38,472 nt of DNA from contig JAAVIE010000020.1 of the NCBI GenBank assembly GCA_014799325.1, positions 1-38,472 of the forward strand, written 5' to 3'. The translations under genes and the position numbers were made by a program. The DNA is from Oscillospiraceae bacterium. Lineage in GTDB: Bacteria; Bacillota; Clostridia; Oscillospirales; Ruminococcaceae. Of the stretch, positions 7,003 through 15,275 are shown in pieces; positions within the stretch are counted from its first letter, which is position 1; the number at the start of each line of letters is the position of its first letter. The notes beneath the pieces were generated by a model, which searched no databases, was not told the DNA's origin, and saw only the letters and a program-made list of their open reading frames with translations.

Positions 7003-7031
7003 ATTTTAGCATAGTTTTTATTATTTGTCAA
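7003..7031 (-). promoter_or_regulatory. Promoter of erm leader and erm-HD transcript
   Basis: On the minus strand TTGACA (7031-7026), 17-bp spacer, TAAAAT (7008-7003). The -35 box overlaps the last codons of the upstream methyltransferase remnant. Transcription would begin about 40 bases before the leader-peptide ATG. Confidence 0.85.
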
Positions 7032-7750
7032 CAGATGTCGGGATTTTTCTTGCATATATGGTATTCATTGCATGCTTATGAGGCTTACCGCCCGAATTGC
7101 AGTCAAATACCGTTTCAAAGCTCTCCTCTATATACCAGTCGTGATACAGCATAAGAAGCTCTCCGCTTTTCCAGTTGTAACGTGATGTATCCTTATCGGG
7201 AGGCACGGGAACAAAAGGCTTTTCTACAAACACATTAAATGTGTTTATGCCGTTTTCCTTGGTGTGGAGCTTGTAGTTTTCAATTATTTCCTGCCGCAGC
7301 TCGGGTTTGATGAAATGAAAAACGCCGCTTGAAAAGAGTATATCAAAATCCTTATCCAATCGGAAATCCAAAACATTTGCCTTAAATGCGTCAACATAAA
7401 CTCCCGCCTTATCGGCAAGTCTTTTGGTTTTTTCTATGCCGCTGTCGGTTATGTCAAAGGCACTGACGCTGTAGCCGCAGCGGGCAAGAAAAACAGCGTC
7501 CTTTCCTTCGCCGCAGCCTATGTCCAATATGTTTATCGGTTTTGTGGGCGGCATCAGCTCAAGAATTTTAAGGCACATATATGAGGGCTTTACTCCCCAA
7601 TAATATTCCTCGGAATTATAACGCCTTTCATAATCGCTTTCAATGTCAAAGTTATGGGAACAGCCCATCAGTCGGTCTATGCTTATATGAAGGATAGAGG
7701 CAATCTCGGGAAGAAGATACAGATCGGGAGAGGTTTGTCCGTTTTCCCAC
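7021..7750 (-). pseudogene. XRE-methyltransferase gene, 3' part (split by the element)
   Basis: This fragment begins inside a helix-turn-helix (WENGQTSPDLYLLPEIASIL, DRLMG) and continues into a class I SAM methyltransferase (INILDIGCGEGKDAVFLA, then FDIT and FDILFSSGVFHF). In place its only start would be GTG 7752 right after a stop, giving 243 residues without the first DNA-binding helices. The missing N-terminal 40 codons are at 16605-16725; joining at the GTGGGAAA core restores an open frame of about 280 residues reading AVSKWENGQTS. Intact relatives are transcriptional-regulator/methyltransferase fusions; target unknown. The gene lies immediately upstream of erm. If the element excises, function should return. 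Confidence 0.85.
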
Positions 7751-7763
7751 ACTTAAGGATACC
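7743..7763. repeat. Left attachment site of the integrated element
   Basis: Core TTTCCCAC (7743-7750; GTGGGAAA on the minus strand) is followed inside the element by TTAAGGATACC (7753-7763). The same core and the inverse arm occur at 16578-16612. The recombinase stop codon is only 12 bp further in, the usual position of an integrase next to its site. Confidence 0.85.
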
Positions 7764-7774
7764 ACAAAAGTTCT

Positions 7775-9394
7775 TTAATCGATCTTCCCGACAAAGCGGT
7801 AAAATATCTCTATTTCCTGCGTTCTGTTGCCGTTTTCGTCCTTAACCGCCTCGTGAACCACAATTTTATCAATCAGTTCATTAAGCAGCGGTGCGTTAAG
7901 CTCTGTTAGCTCGGTGTATTTGCGAACCAATGACAGCCACTTTTCCGCTCCATCGGTATTTTGTGCTGATTTGTCAAGCTTGGCTTGGAGTTCACACTTC
8001 TTGTTTTCAAGCTGTGTTTGCTCCTCTTGATACTTCGCTGAGAGCATCGCAAAGTTGCGGTCGGTGATCGCTTCTTTCGCCCTGTCTTCATACATTTTGG
8101 CGAACAAGTTATCAAGCTCCTGCAGACGTTTCTCGGTTTTCGTCAGCTCTTTTTTGGTACTCGCAGTCTCTTTCTCTCTTTGCTTATCGCCACTTTTCAG
8201 CAGACGCTGAAGCAGTTCTTTATCGTCTTTTTCGTGAGCCTGAGAGATCCAATATTGCAGTCTGCCAAGCACAACAGCATATATCACATCATACCGAATG
8301 TAGTGCTGTGAGCACTTGTCCTTTCCATACTCACTGTAGGTCGTGCAGAAAAAACATTTCTTTTCCTTTCGGGTAGCTGTTGCATTGTTGTGCATATACC
8401 GAAGCCCCCAACCGCAGTCCGCACATTTCAGAAGTCCTGCGAAAATTTGTGTTTCTCCACTCTTTGCAGGTCGTTTTCGGCTGTTAATGTGCGCTTGCGC
8501 TTGCTCCCAAAGCTCTATTGAGATTATGGGTTCGTGAGTATTTTCTACAATGAACCACTCGTCTTTAGATTTGCGAATTTTCTTTTTGTTTTTGAAGGAT
8601 ATGGTGGTCTGCTTGTTGTGAACGCTGTTGCCGATGTACACCTCGCTGGATAAAATCGTTTTTATGTTTGCTGTCGTCCACTGGTGCTGCTTGCTCTCGG
8701 GTTGACCCTCAAAGATGTGCGCAAACGTTCCGTATTTTTGGTAGTTCAGCCATGCCGGAGTGGGTATGTGCTCATCATCAAGTATACGTCGTATTCTGCC
8801 CGCTCCAACTCCATGTGCTGCAAGATCAAATATCTTTTCAACTATCCACCTTGTATCCTCATCGGGAATGATTTTTCCCTTGATTTCGGGGTGCTTTTTG
8901 TAGCCTATAGGAGCATACGCTCCATAATGCGCTCCGCCTAAAAATCGAGTTTTCATAGCTGCCTTGACCTTTTTGCTGGTCTGACGGGCATGCATTTCAT
9001 TCAGAATATTTAGGAATGGAGCGATCTCACTTTCACCTTTCTCGCTGTCTACACCGTCACTGACTGCTATGTATCTGACACCCTTTGACGGGAAGTAAAT
9101 GTCGGTGTACTGTCCTGTGAGAATGTAGTTTCTTCCGAGCCTTGACAGATCTTTTGTGATTACACAGTTGATTTTTCCGTCCTCTATATCGTCAATCATA
9201 CGCTGGAAACTTGGTCTGTCGAAGTTTGTTCCCGACCAACCGTCATCAACATATTCGTCAACGATTCTGAGGTTTTGCTCTTTACAATACTGTGTCAAAA
9301 TATCACGCTGTGTTCCTATACTGCCGCTTTCGCCTTTCAATTCATCATCACGGCTGAGTCTTAAATAAAGTGCTGTATTATATTGTTGTTTCAT
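7775..9394 (-). CDS. Large serine recombinase (TndX/TnpX-like integrase)
   Basis: The 539-residue protein has the resolvase catalytic domain (YLRLSRDD with nucleophile S14; VDDGWSGTNFDRPSFQ at 49-64; KDLSRLGRNY at 81-90), a recombinase domain (about 155-310), a zinc ribbon with C324, C327, C350 and C361, a long charged coiled-coil (about 385-465), and a C-terminal conserved tail. This is the layout of integrases that move Tn4451/Tn5397-type elements with a 2-bp core and no target duplication. It probably integrates and excises this element through the flanking sites. Its gene ends beside the left attachment site. Ribosome site AGGAGG lies ahead of ATG 9394. Confidence 0.93.
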   Translation of the reverse strand: MKQQYNTALYLRLSRDDELKGESGSIGTQRDILTQYCKEQNLRIVDEYVDDGWSGTNFDRPSFQRMIDDIEDGKINCVITKDLSRLGRNYILTGQYTDIYFPSKGVRYIAVSDGVDSEKGESEIAPFLNILNEMHARQTSKKVKAAMKTRFLGGAHYGAYAPIGYKKHPEIKGKIIPDEDTRWIVEKIFDLAAHGVGAGRIRRILDDEHIPTPAWLNYQKYGTFAHIFEGQPESKQHQWTTANIKTILSSEVYIGNSVHNKQTTISFKNKKKIRKSKDEWFIVENTHEPIISIELWEQAQAHINSRKRPAKSGETQIFAGLLKCADCGWGLRYMHNNATATRKEKKCFFCTTYSEYGKDKCSQHYIRYDVIYAVVLGRLQYWISQAHEKDDKELLQRLLKSGDKQREKETASTKKELTKTEKRLQELDNLFAKMYEDRAKEAITDRNFAMLSAKYQEEQTQLENKKCELQAKLDKSAQNTDGAEKWLSLVRKYTELTELNAPLLNELIDKIVVHEAVKDENGNRTQEIEIFYRFVGKID

Positions 9395-9495
9395 TTATTT
9401 TTACCTCCTGTTATGAAACAACCCGCATTACAACACATTGTTTACAACTGCATTATACCATAATACGGGCGTAATGTCTATCTTTTTTTCAAAAA

Positions 9496-9747
9496 TTATC
9501 CTGCCATTTCGGCGCGTTTTTCGTACTTAATGGCACTCTCTACAAGGTCAAGGGCTGTCACTTTTGTTTCGGCGAAGTGTTCCTTGATCTTTATTTTTGT
9601 CTTGCCATTGATGTAATAGAGTACATTATCTATCACCGAAAATCCGTCTTTCACAGCGTTTGACTTTCCATTTTCAACCTCTCCTCGTCTGTTGAAAAAC
9701 AGCAAACATGATTTGAAAAATATTTTCATTCTGTTAAACTTAGTCAT
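9496..9747 (-). CDS. TnpW-like small element protein
   Basis: The 83-residue protein ends with VLYYINGKTKIKIKEHFAET and an ALDLVESAIK helix. This resembles small transposon-encoded TnpW-family proteins, which have an IGKTTY-V-VHFS pattern and usually sit beside serine recombinases in clostridial elements. Function is unknown. ATG 9747 overlaps the stop of the ribbon-helix-helix gene by four bases (ATGA), indicating translational coupling. The N-terminal 30 residues are basic and atypical, so the family call is tentative. Confidence 0.65.
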   Translation of the reverse strand: MTKFNRMKIFFKSCLLFFNRRGEVENGKSNAVKDGFSVIDNVLYYINGKTKIKIKEHFAETKVTALDLVESAIKYEKRAEMAG

Positions 9748-10232
9748 ATATCTTCCTCCATAAAATCATAATCATCTATCGTGTACTCGTTGACATAGGT
9801 ATCCTCATCGGTGCCGTTGACCGATATTTTTTGTTCCGCCAACTCCCGATTATTTCTCGCAATAAGATCATCAAGATTTATTTTCCCACGAGTTCTGCGG
9901 ACATTTCTGATTGCTTCTTTTCGATATTCCTCCATGACTTCTGGAGGAATATCCGCCAGCTCCGACAGTATCATGATGATCATTTCAACCTCAACGGCGT
10001 AGCGGAATAACCCTTTTGAGATTTTTGTAACTCCCGCTTCGCTGCCCTTGACGATCTCATCAGCAAGCTCTTTTGCAATAATATTTTTATGCTTGCCAAG
10101 CTCCAAATCGGAAATGTATTTTTGGATAGCCGCTGCTATAAATTCGGAGCGTGATCTTGAGTTTTCCGCTGCGTACTTCTCACAAAGCTGAAATGTTTCC
10201 TCATCTAAGCTGATACTTGTCTTTTTTACCAT
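9744..10232 (-). CDS. Ribbon-helix-helix (CopG-like) DNA-binding protein
   Basis: The 162-residue protein begins with KKTSISLDEETFQLCEKY and SRSRSEFIAAAIQKYI, the beta-helix-helix pattern of RHH proteins, followed by a helical region and an acidic tail. The start ATG 10232 has GAGGT five bases ahead; an upstream in-frame ATG at 10295 lacks one. Such proteins commonly accompany serine recombinases in gut Firmicutes elements and may act as repressor or relaxosome accessory factor. The nearby palindrome and nic-like sequence at 10495-10555 are possible targets (inference). Confidence 0.8.
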   Translation of the reverse strand: MVKKTSISLDEETFQLCEKYAAENSRSRSEFIAAAIQKYISDLELGKHKNIIAKELADEIVKGSEAGVTKISKGLFRYAVEVEMIIMILSELADIPPEVMEEYRKEAIRNVRRTRGKINLDDLIARNNRELAEQKISVNGTDEDTYVNEYTIDDYDFMEEDI

Positions 10233-10494
10233 TTTTACCTCACTTTCCTGCGGTGTTACTTTTTTGTGTTGCTTAAAAGCCGTTAAATTCGGCATTTTTG
10301 ATATTTTGTCGCTTGTTGTGACACCTGAATTTCATACTTTTTGATTTTACAGCCACCTATGATTGACTCAATAAATCCCTTTACAATGCGGTCGGCTTTG
10401 CCGTCCGCTGTATCTGCGACACCGTCGCTTTAACTTGCATCAGAATAATACATCTTGCTTTTGCCCCCGGTTTGGCATAATGCACAATTTCATA

Positions 10495-10555
10495 TTCCCA
10501 CCAAAAGGCGCAAATTTTGGCGGGAACTATGCAGGGCGGCTTGGTATCCTGCCCG
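10495..10555 (+). other. Candidate oriT with IncP-like nic site
   Basis: TTCCCACCAAAA (10495-10506) and TTTTGGCGGGAA (10515-10526) are 12-bp inverted arms with one mismatch. About 25 bp on is TATCCTGCCCG (10545-10555), which matches the RP4/IncP nic region TATCCTG|CCCG; the cut would fall between 10551 and 10552. IncP oriTs likewise have a dyad bound by an accessory protein just upstream of nic. GCAGG/CCTGC arms surround the site. The element has no relaxase, so this would be used in trans. It is based on motif recall only. Confidence 0.55.
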
Positions 10556-10719
10556 TTGTCAAAGAGCTCACAAAACCCTCAATTTTTGCTGTTTAGGGGT
10601 GTTGTTTTTCATTTCGGTTTTACCAAGAACAGTGATAAAATAATACTACAAACTTTTGCTTTTAGAAATATGGAATTGAACTTTGCGTTTTATCCAAAGT
10701 TCAATTTCGGACATCTTTT

Positions 10720-11377
10720 TTGAAAAGTTACTGTCACCCGATTTCAATTTTTACCGTCACCCTTAAAGTTATTGTCACCCATCAAATCCTATTGAGAAAA
10801 CATTTTTCAAAGTTGGGTGCCGGTAAGTCGGTAAAATTAAGGGGGAGCATTTTTACTGTCACTACCGTCACCCAACTGCAAAATAATTTTTCCTTTTGAA
10901 AATAAAACCGATTTTATCAATTCTCAAAATTGATTTCTTCTGTGACGATATGACGATATTTTTTGGGAAGATGTTTTTCTGATATATCGTCACGGCGTAA
11001 ATCAAAGCTGTGAAAGGATTTGTTGGGAATTTTGATTTTATCGTCACACCAAAATTTTAATCGTCATATCGTCATTGGTGTTTTGTGATAGTGTTAAAAT
11101 AATACTATGATTTTTTCCTTTTGAAAATATCAAAGTGTTCTTTGTGTTTTTTAGCAAAGAACACTTGGAGACATTCAATTATTTTTGCTAAGATATTTTC
11201 TGTAACTAATTCAAATCTAGCTGTCACTATTTTGCAGCAGTGCCGTCACTTTTTAAACTGCCGTCGCTGTCTATGATTCGCACGAGTAAAGCATTTGCGG
11301 CAATCGTAGTGACGGCAGTGACAGCTATTTTTACCCTCGGGTTTCAGCCGTCACTTTTTCAGTTTTAGTTCGCCCAA
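10720..11377 (-). pseudogene. GTCAC-rich non-coding stretch, possible decayed gene
   Basis: No convincing gene is seen between 10233 and 11565. This part is dense in GTCAC/GTGAC and CGTCA motifs (for example 10733, 10756, 10774, 10867, 11042, 11243), some spaced about 20 bp. An AAGGAGG ribosome site at 11392-11386 precedes a TTG at 11377, but that frame stops after eight codons; another frame downstream is open as AVTAVTTIAANALLVRIIDS. This could be the remnant of a replication or primase-type gene, or a repeat-based origin. The region 10556-10719 shows nothing specific. Confidence 0.3.
11218..11327. repeat. Bipartite inverted repeat in the GTCAC-rich region
   Basis: TAGCTGTCAC (11218-11227) and TGCCGTCACT (11241-11250) together are the exact reverse complement of one uninterrupted 20-bp stretch at 11308-11327. 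Two separate blocks facing one fused block suggests DNA-level structure or protein binding, not coding constraint. Confidence 0.6.
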
Positions 11378-11410
11378 TAAATTATCCTCCTTGTCAAGTC
11401 ATTTGCAGAA

Positions 11411-11440
11411 GAAAAAATCCCCAACCTGTTAGGCGGGGAT
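11411..11440 (-). terminator. Terminator of the defence-type operon
   Basis: On the minus strand ATCCCC (11440-11435) pairs with GGGGAT (11422-11417), then TTTTT follows. It lies about 255 bp after the ATPase stop and is the first clear leftward terminator of the four-gene operon. Confidence 0.8.
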
Positions 11441-11565
11441 CATGTCTTCTATATACTTCCGACACAAGGGAAGCAAATTATTCCATTGGTGGAAGAAGAA
11501 TTTTATTTTTGTATAGTTGCATAAAAATTTATTATAATTTTGTGCAAATTCGCAATAATGTCGTT

Positions 11566-11694
11566 TTAATTTTTATCTTTGTGCTTTTCATATCTTTTTT
11601 TGAAATTGTTATATGCGAAATTCTGAGCCGTTTGGCAATTTAACTCTGTTAATTGTATTTTGAGTATCTCATTAGCTTTTAACAAAATATGCAA
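11566..11694 (-). CDS. Possible 42-residue tail frame after the ATPase gene
   Basis: A TTG-started frame beginning two bases after the ATPase stop reads LHILLKANEILKIQLTELNC and continues to a lysine-rich end (KRYEKHKDKN). Composition looks protein-like, but no ribosome site is visible. It may be a frameshifted former C-terminus of the ATPase, a coupled small gene, or chance. Confidence 0.25.
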   Translation of the reverse strand: MHILLKANEILKIQLTELNCQTAQNFAYNNFKKRYEKHKDKN

Positions 11695-11695
11695 A

Positions 11696-13252
11696 TTAAA
11701 CTATTATTTCGGCATTTATTTGTTTAGCAATAATATTATATGCGTTTCTGAAATTATTCATAAAACTTTCGTATTCTTCTTTGTTAGTAACCATCCAATA
11801 TTTTATTAATTTTTTGTATCCTTTTCCAAAATTGCTTTTGACAGAGTCAAACCATTTCTTGTACATATCAGAATCCGATTTATCATCGAGTGTCGGATAT
11901 TTTAAAAAGCATTTGTTTTTATCAAATCCACCTATAGAATTATCCCAAAAAATATCATCATCTGGTAAATTAAAAAGAAATTTATAAAACATTTTTTCTG
12001 GGCAAAAAGTAGATGGCAAAAAGATCACATTTTGAGCTTTAATGGATTTAAGTTTGTTATTAGTTTTTGTATTATTCTTGTCTCCGTCTAAAACAATAAC
12101 AGATTCAACTATTTGCTTTAATTGAACTCTTAGCAATTCCCCATATTCTTCCGCACCTATTGAACATGACATAATTCTATAATATTTATTGTAATTAGTC
12201 AAAAATTGCCTAAGGATACTTCTAGCTACAACATCTTCGCAAAAAATATCTATTTTTTTAACCTTTTTATTTTTCTTTACCACCTCACCTGACAGTTCTG
12301 AAATCACACTATCTACATCAGGATTATTGTATCCTTGCACTTTATCGCCAACTTTCTTTAAATATAGCATTTGAGCCTCACCTTTATTATATTTATCAAA
12401 AGTTGATTTTATTACAGTTGGAGAATGAGTTGTAAAAATAAATTGAATTTTATAATCTTTTGCATATTTATAAATGCGCTTAATCAACATCATTTGGGAA
12501 GCAGGATGTAATGTTGATTCAATTTCATCTATAAGTAATATTCCTCCCTTGTAATCATTAGGAAAAGTTTCTTTTAAACGTTTGAATGATAGTATGGCTA
12601 ATAAAATTTTTCCTATATTATCTTGTCCCGCTGAAATTGTTAATGCATCATATTCAGCTGGATAAATTGCAGCTGTATGCTTCTTAGCAGAAACAATTGT
12701 TTCCACTGATAAGTTACATATATTGGTTGAAGAAAAAATATTCCTGTATTCTTTATCAAGGAATTCCTTTTCCTCATCACTTAATTCAGCAACAGAATTT
12801 ATATTAATCTCTTCTCCTAATGGCGTAACTCTTTTTAAGCTAATATAGTAAACTGGAACTTGAGGATAACCCACACCTTTACCTTTTCCTTCTGTAGACC
12901 AAAATCTAATTTCTTTAGAGGTTTTATCTCTAAGTATACTATGAGCTTCAAAGGTATTGTTTTTGTAAATTCCATCATATAATTCTAAGCTCCATTTATG
13001 TTCTCCAGGTAAATCTTTATCAGTAAGTTTAAACTTTTCTTTAAATTGCGAGCAAAAATTATATCCATCTATTGTTTTTTCTCCAAACATTACATTATCT
13101 TTACCAATTGTAAAAGTTTGACTAAGAATACCCAAAATAGTTGTTTTCATCGTTCCGTTATATCCTACAATAGCTGTAATTTTTGAGCCAAGATCAAAGT
13201 CTATATTGTTTAAAGCTCGAAACTTTTCTATGTAAGCATGCTTGATAATCAT
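11696..13252 (-). CDS. AAA-ATPase with TOPRIM domain (OLD-like nuclease)
   Basis: The 518-residue protein has an ABC/SMC-like ATPase: KFRALNNIDFDLG at the start, P-loop GYNGTMKTT (30-38), signature-like ISAGQ (206-210), Walker B ILLIDEIE (238-245) and H-loop TTHSP (H276). A TOPRIM-like nuclease domain follows, with FCED (E339) and LDGD (D389, D391). This is the layout of OLD family proteins such as GajA; a fused PARIS-type ATPase/TOPRIM is an alternative. The P-loop has Met where Gly usually precedes Lys. GGAGG precedes ATG 13252; the gap to the Dam gene is 16 bp. It is the last large gene of the operon, probably a DNA-sensing nuclease (inference). Confidence 0.8.
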   Translation of the reverse strand: MIIKHAYIEKFRALNNIDFDLGSKITAIVGYNGTMKTTILGILSQTFTIGKDNVMFGEKTIDGYNFCSQFKEKFKLTDKDLPGEHKWSLELYDGIYKNNTFEAHSILRDKTSKEIRFWSTEGKGKGVGYPQVPVYYISLKRVTPLGEEININSVAELSDEEKEFLDKEYRNIFSSTNICNLSVETIVSAKKHTAAIYPAEYDALTISAGQDNIGKILLAILSFKRLKETFPNDYKGGILLIDEIESTLHPASQMMLIKRIYKYAKDYKIQFIFTTHSPTVIKSTFDKYNKGEAQMLYLKKVGDKVQGYNNPDVDSVISELSGEVVKKNKKVKKIDIFCEDVVARSILRQFLTNYNKYYRIMSCSIGAEEYGELLRVQLKQIVESVIVLDGDKNNTKTNNKLKSIKAQNVIFLPSTFCPEKMFYKFLFNLPDDDIFWDNSIGGFDKNKCFLKYPTLDDKSDSDMYKKWFDSVKSNFGKGYKKLIKYWMVTNKEEYESFMNNFRNAYNIIAKQINAEIIV

Positions 13253-13268
13253 ACAAAACCTCCACGAA

Positions 13269-14147
13269 TTAGTATAAGTTTATTTTTACTGATGAATTTG
13301 CCAATTCAATTTGTGTTGGGCACAAGGTCTTACTGCTAAAAATCATGATTTCCGAAGATTGCCCTTTGTTGGCCAAACTATAGATTAAGTCAAAATTTTT
13401 ACGATAATATTGGCGATACATATCAGAAATACTTGTAACATTATCGTATGTAATTAGCCATGGACAAGTTACAGTTTGACTTATTTGACTATATATTTCT
13501 GTATGATCTTTTGGTAAAAAATAATTCTTATATAATTCCTTTCCTTTCTGAAAATAAGGAGGATCAAAATAAACAAAAGAATGTTCTTGATTTGGGATAA
13601 TTACTAAACGAATAAAATTTCGTATATCTTTGTTATATACTTTGATGTTATTCCGTCTCTGTGAAATAGAAGTAATTTTTTTTATTAAATCATCTTTATT
13701 AAATCTTGCATTGATAGGATAATTTCCATTTTTATGAATGCCACCTATTGGTCCAGCAGTAAGAATTCCTGAACGATTTGTCCTATTGAGAAAAAATGTC
13801 GCAAAGCCTAAGTCAAATGAGTATTTATGTCTATAGTTAGTGTAGATATTTTTTTGATTCTTCCATTCTTCAACAGTAACGTTAATTTCTTGTATTCTCT
13901 CAACAAATCTATTTGCTTCATAAATCGCTGCTTTCCAAAATGAGTATACAGCTTTGTCATAGTCATTAATAATAATATTCTCAACAACATTATTGAACAA
14001 TAAATCTAATGCCACACCTGCTCCACCGGCAAAAGGTTCAATATATGTATCTATTTCTCTATTAACTTTATTCTCAATAACATATCTAACAAAACTAGAC
14101 AATTTGGCTTTTCCTCCAGGATATCTTAATGGAGAATATGTTGTCAT
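13269..14147 (-). CDS. Dam-family (D12 class) DNA adenine N6-methyltransferase
   Basis: The 292-residue protein starts with SPLRYPGGKAKL (motif X), has SAM motif I YIEPFAGGAGVALDLL (35-50), and catalytic motif IV FVYFDPPY (191-198), in the alpha-class order of Dam and DpnM enzymes. It transfers methyl groups to adenine N6; recognition sequence cannot be read, although GATC is common in the family. Length is normal and key residues are intact. AAAGGACA lies ahead of ATG 14147. It is third in the operon, 24 bp after the DUF262-HNH gene, so a second methyltransferase of different class sits in the same unit. Confidence 0.9.
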   Translation of the reverse strand: MTTYSPLRYPGGKAKLSSFVRYVIENKVNREIDTYIEPFAGGAGVALDLLFNNVVENIIINDYDKAVYSFWKAAIYEANRFVERIQEINVTVEEWKNQKNIYTNYRHKYSFDLGFATFFLNRTNRSGILTAGPIGGIHKNGNYPINARFNKDDLIKKITSISQRRNNIKVYNKDIRNFIRLVIIPNQEHSFVYFDPPYFQKGKELYKNYFLPKDHTEIYSQISQTVTCPWLITYDNVTSISDMYRQYYRKNFDLIYSLANKGQSSEIMIFSSKTLCPTQIELANSSVKINLY

Positions 14148-14171
14148 AAAACCACTGTCCTTTCATAAGAC

Positions 14172-15266
14172 TTAAATATTACTTTTAACCCGGTTGCAAT
14201 CTTCGCAAAGCATTTGGCAATTATCTGAAATTGTTTTCCCTCCTTTGCTCCAAGGGGTAATGTGATCAGCTTGCATTTGTTCGATTTGAAAATGCTTTCC
14301 GCATTTGGGACACATACCCTTTTGACGTTCGTAGGCGGTTCGAGCCATTTTGGGCGTAAACAAACGAATATTTAAATGTCGTTCGTTCCCATCTAAAAGA
14401 TACTCGTAGATACCCTTTTGATTGGTGACATCTTCATCGTCAAGCAACTCAACTACTCGCATTTCAAGCACTTTTGGATCATATTTCTCTGTGCCGAATT
14501 TGTTGTAGAAAATACCCCATTCAAGACCTTTCATCAAATTTTTGCGGTAAGTTGGAAAAGTTACTTTTACCCAATTTATAACGGATTGAAAGTATAGCCA
14601 CAACTCACTACAATTTGTCTCATGCTGGTGCTTTGACATATAATCTTCAATCTCGATATTCTCTCGTATCGCAATCCATTTTATTGCAGTTTCGAGATAA
14701 TCTTGCCGAATCGGTGAACCATTCATATATTCTCCTGCAATTTGATATGCCGGACATTGTGTTTTGCTAAAGTATTTCTTTGCTTCAGTAAGCCATTCAC
14801 CAGTGTATACGGCATTGCGCAACTCTTGATTGGAAAGTTTCTCGCCTGCTATATTAATGATTTTAAACCAATCCAATTTCTCCTTGTCGTTCCCCTCACA
14901 AATATATATCATAAGTGGATAATCAAGGATTTGCTTTTGTTCAGTATTTGTTAAATTGTCAAAAGCAAGATGATCAATAGAAAAATCGCCATTTACATAT
15001 TGACAAATACTGATTGTTCTTTGTTGACCATCAAGAACTTCATAGCTATCCTCACCGCTTTTTACCCAGTACATAACGTTCAACGGAAAATACTTCATAA
15101 TTGTACGAATTACCTCATCCCGTTGCTTGCCACTATATATAAATTCACGCTGAAAGGCAGGTCGGATATTGAGCTTGCCACCATATCCAACAACACCATT
15201 TTCCGCACTGTCAACATATCCGTTAACTATATCACGAACTTGAATCTCATGTAATTTTATATCCAT
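14172..15266 (-). CDS. DUF262 (DGQQR) domain fused to HNH nuclease
   Basis: The 364-residue protein has the ParB-like DUF262 signatures IRPAFQREF (34-42) and VLDGQQRTI (77-85), then a helical middle and a C-terminal HNH nuclease: CPKC (319-322), ADH (333-335), N349, CEDCN (354-358). In GmrSD, SspE and BrxU proteins the DGQQR domain is an NTPase coupled to an HNH (DUF1524) nuclease that attacks foreign or modified DNA. Here the HNH is the compact zinc type, not DUF1524. AGGAT precedes ATG 15266; the gap to the upstream methyltransferase is 9 bp. It is the likely restriction partner (inference). Confidence 0.88.
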   Translation of the reverse strand: MDIKLHEIQVRDIVNGYVDSAENGVVGYGGKLNIRPAFQREFIYSGKQRDEVIRTIMKYFPLNVMYWVKSGEDSYEVLDGQQRTISICQYVNGDFSIDHLAFDNLTNTEQKQILDYPLMIYICEGNDKEKLDWFKIINIAGEKLSNQELRNAVYTGEWLTEAKKYFSKTQCPAYQIAGEYMNGSPIRQDYLETAIKWIAIRENIEIEDYMSKHQHETNCSELWLYFQSVINWVKVTFPTYRKNLMKGLEWGIFYNKFGTEKYDPKVLEMRVVELLDDEDVTNQKGIYEYLLDGNERHLNIRLFTPKMARTAYERQKGMCPKCGKHFQIEQMQADHITPWSKGGKTISDNCQMLCEDCNRVKSNI

Positions 15267-15275
15267 TAAATAATC

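Noticed and set aside
10455-10723. Two overlapping rightward frames of 62 and 68 codons
   Set aside because: They cross the candidate oriT palindrome, have no ribosome site and no protein-like pattern.
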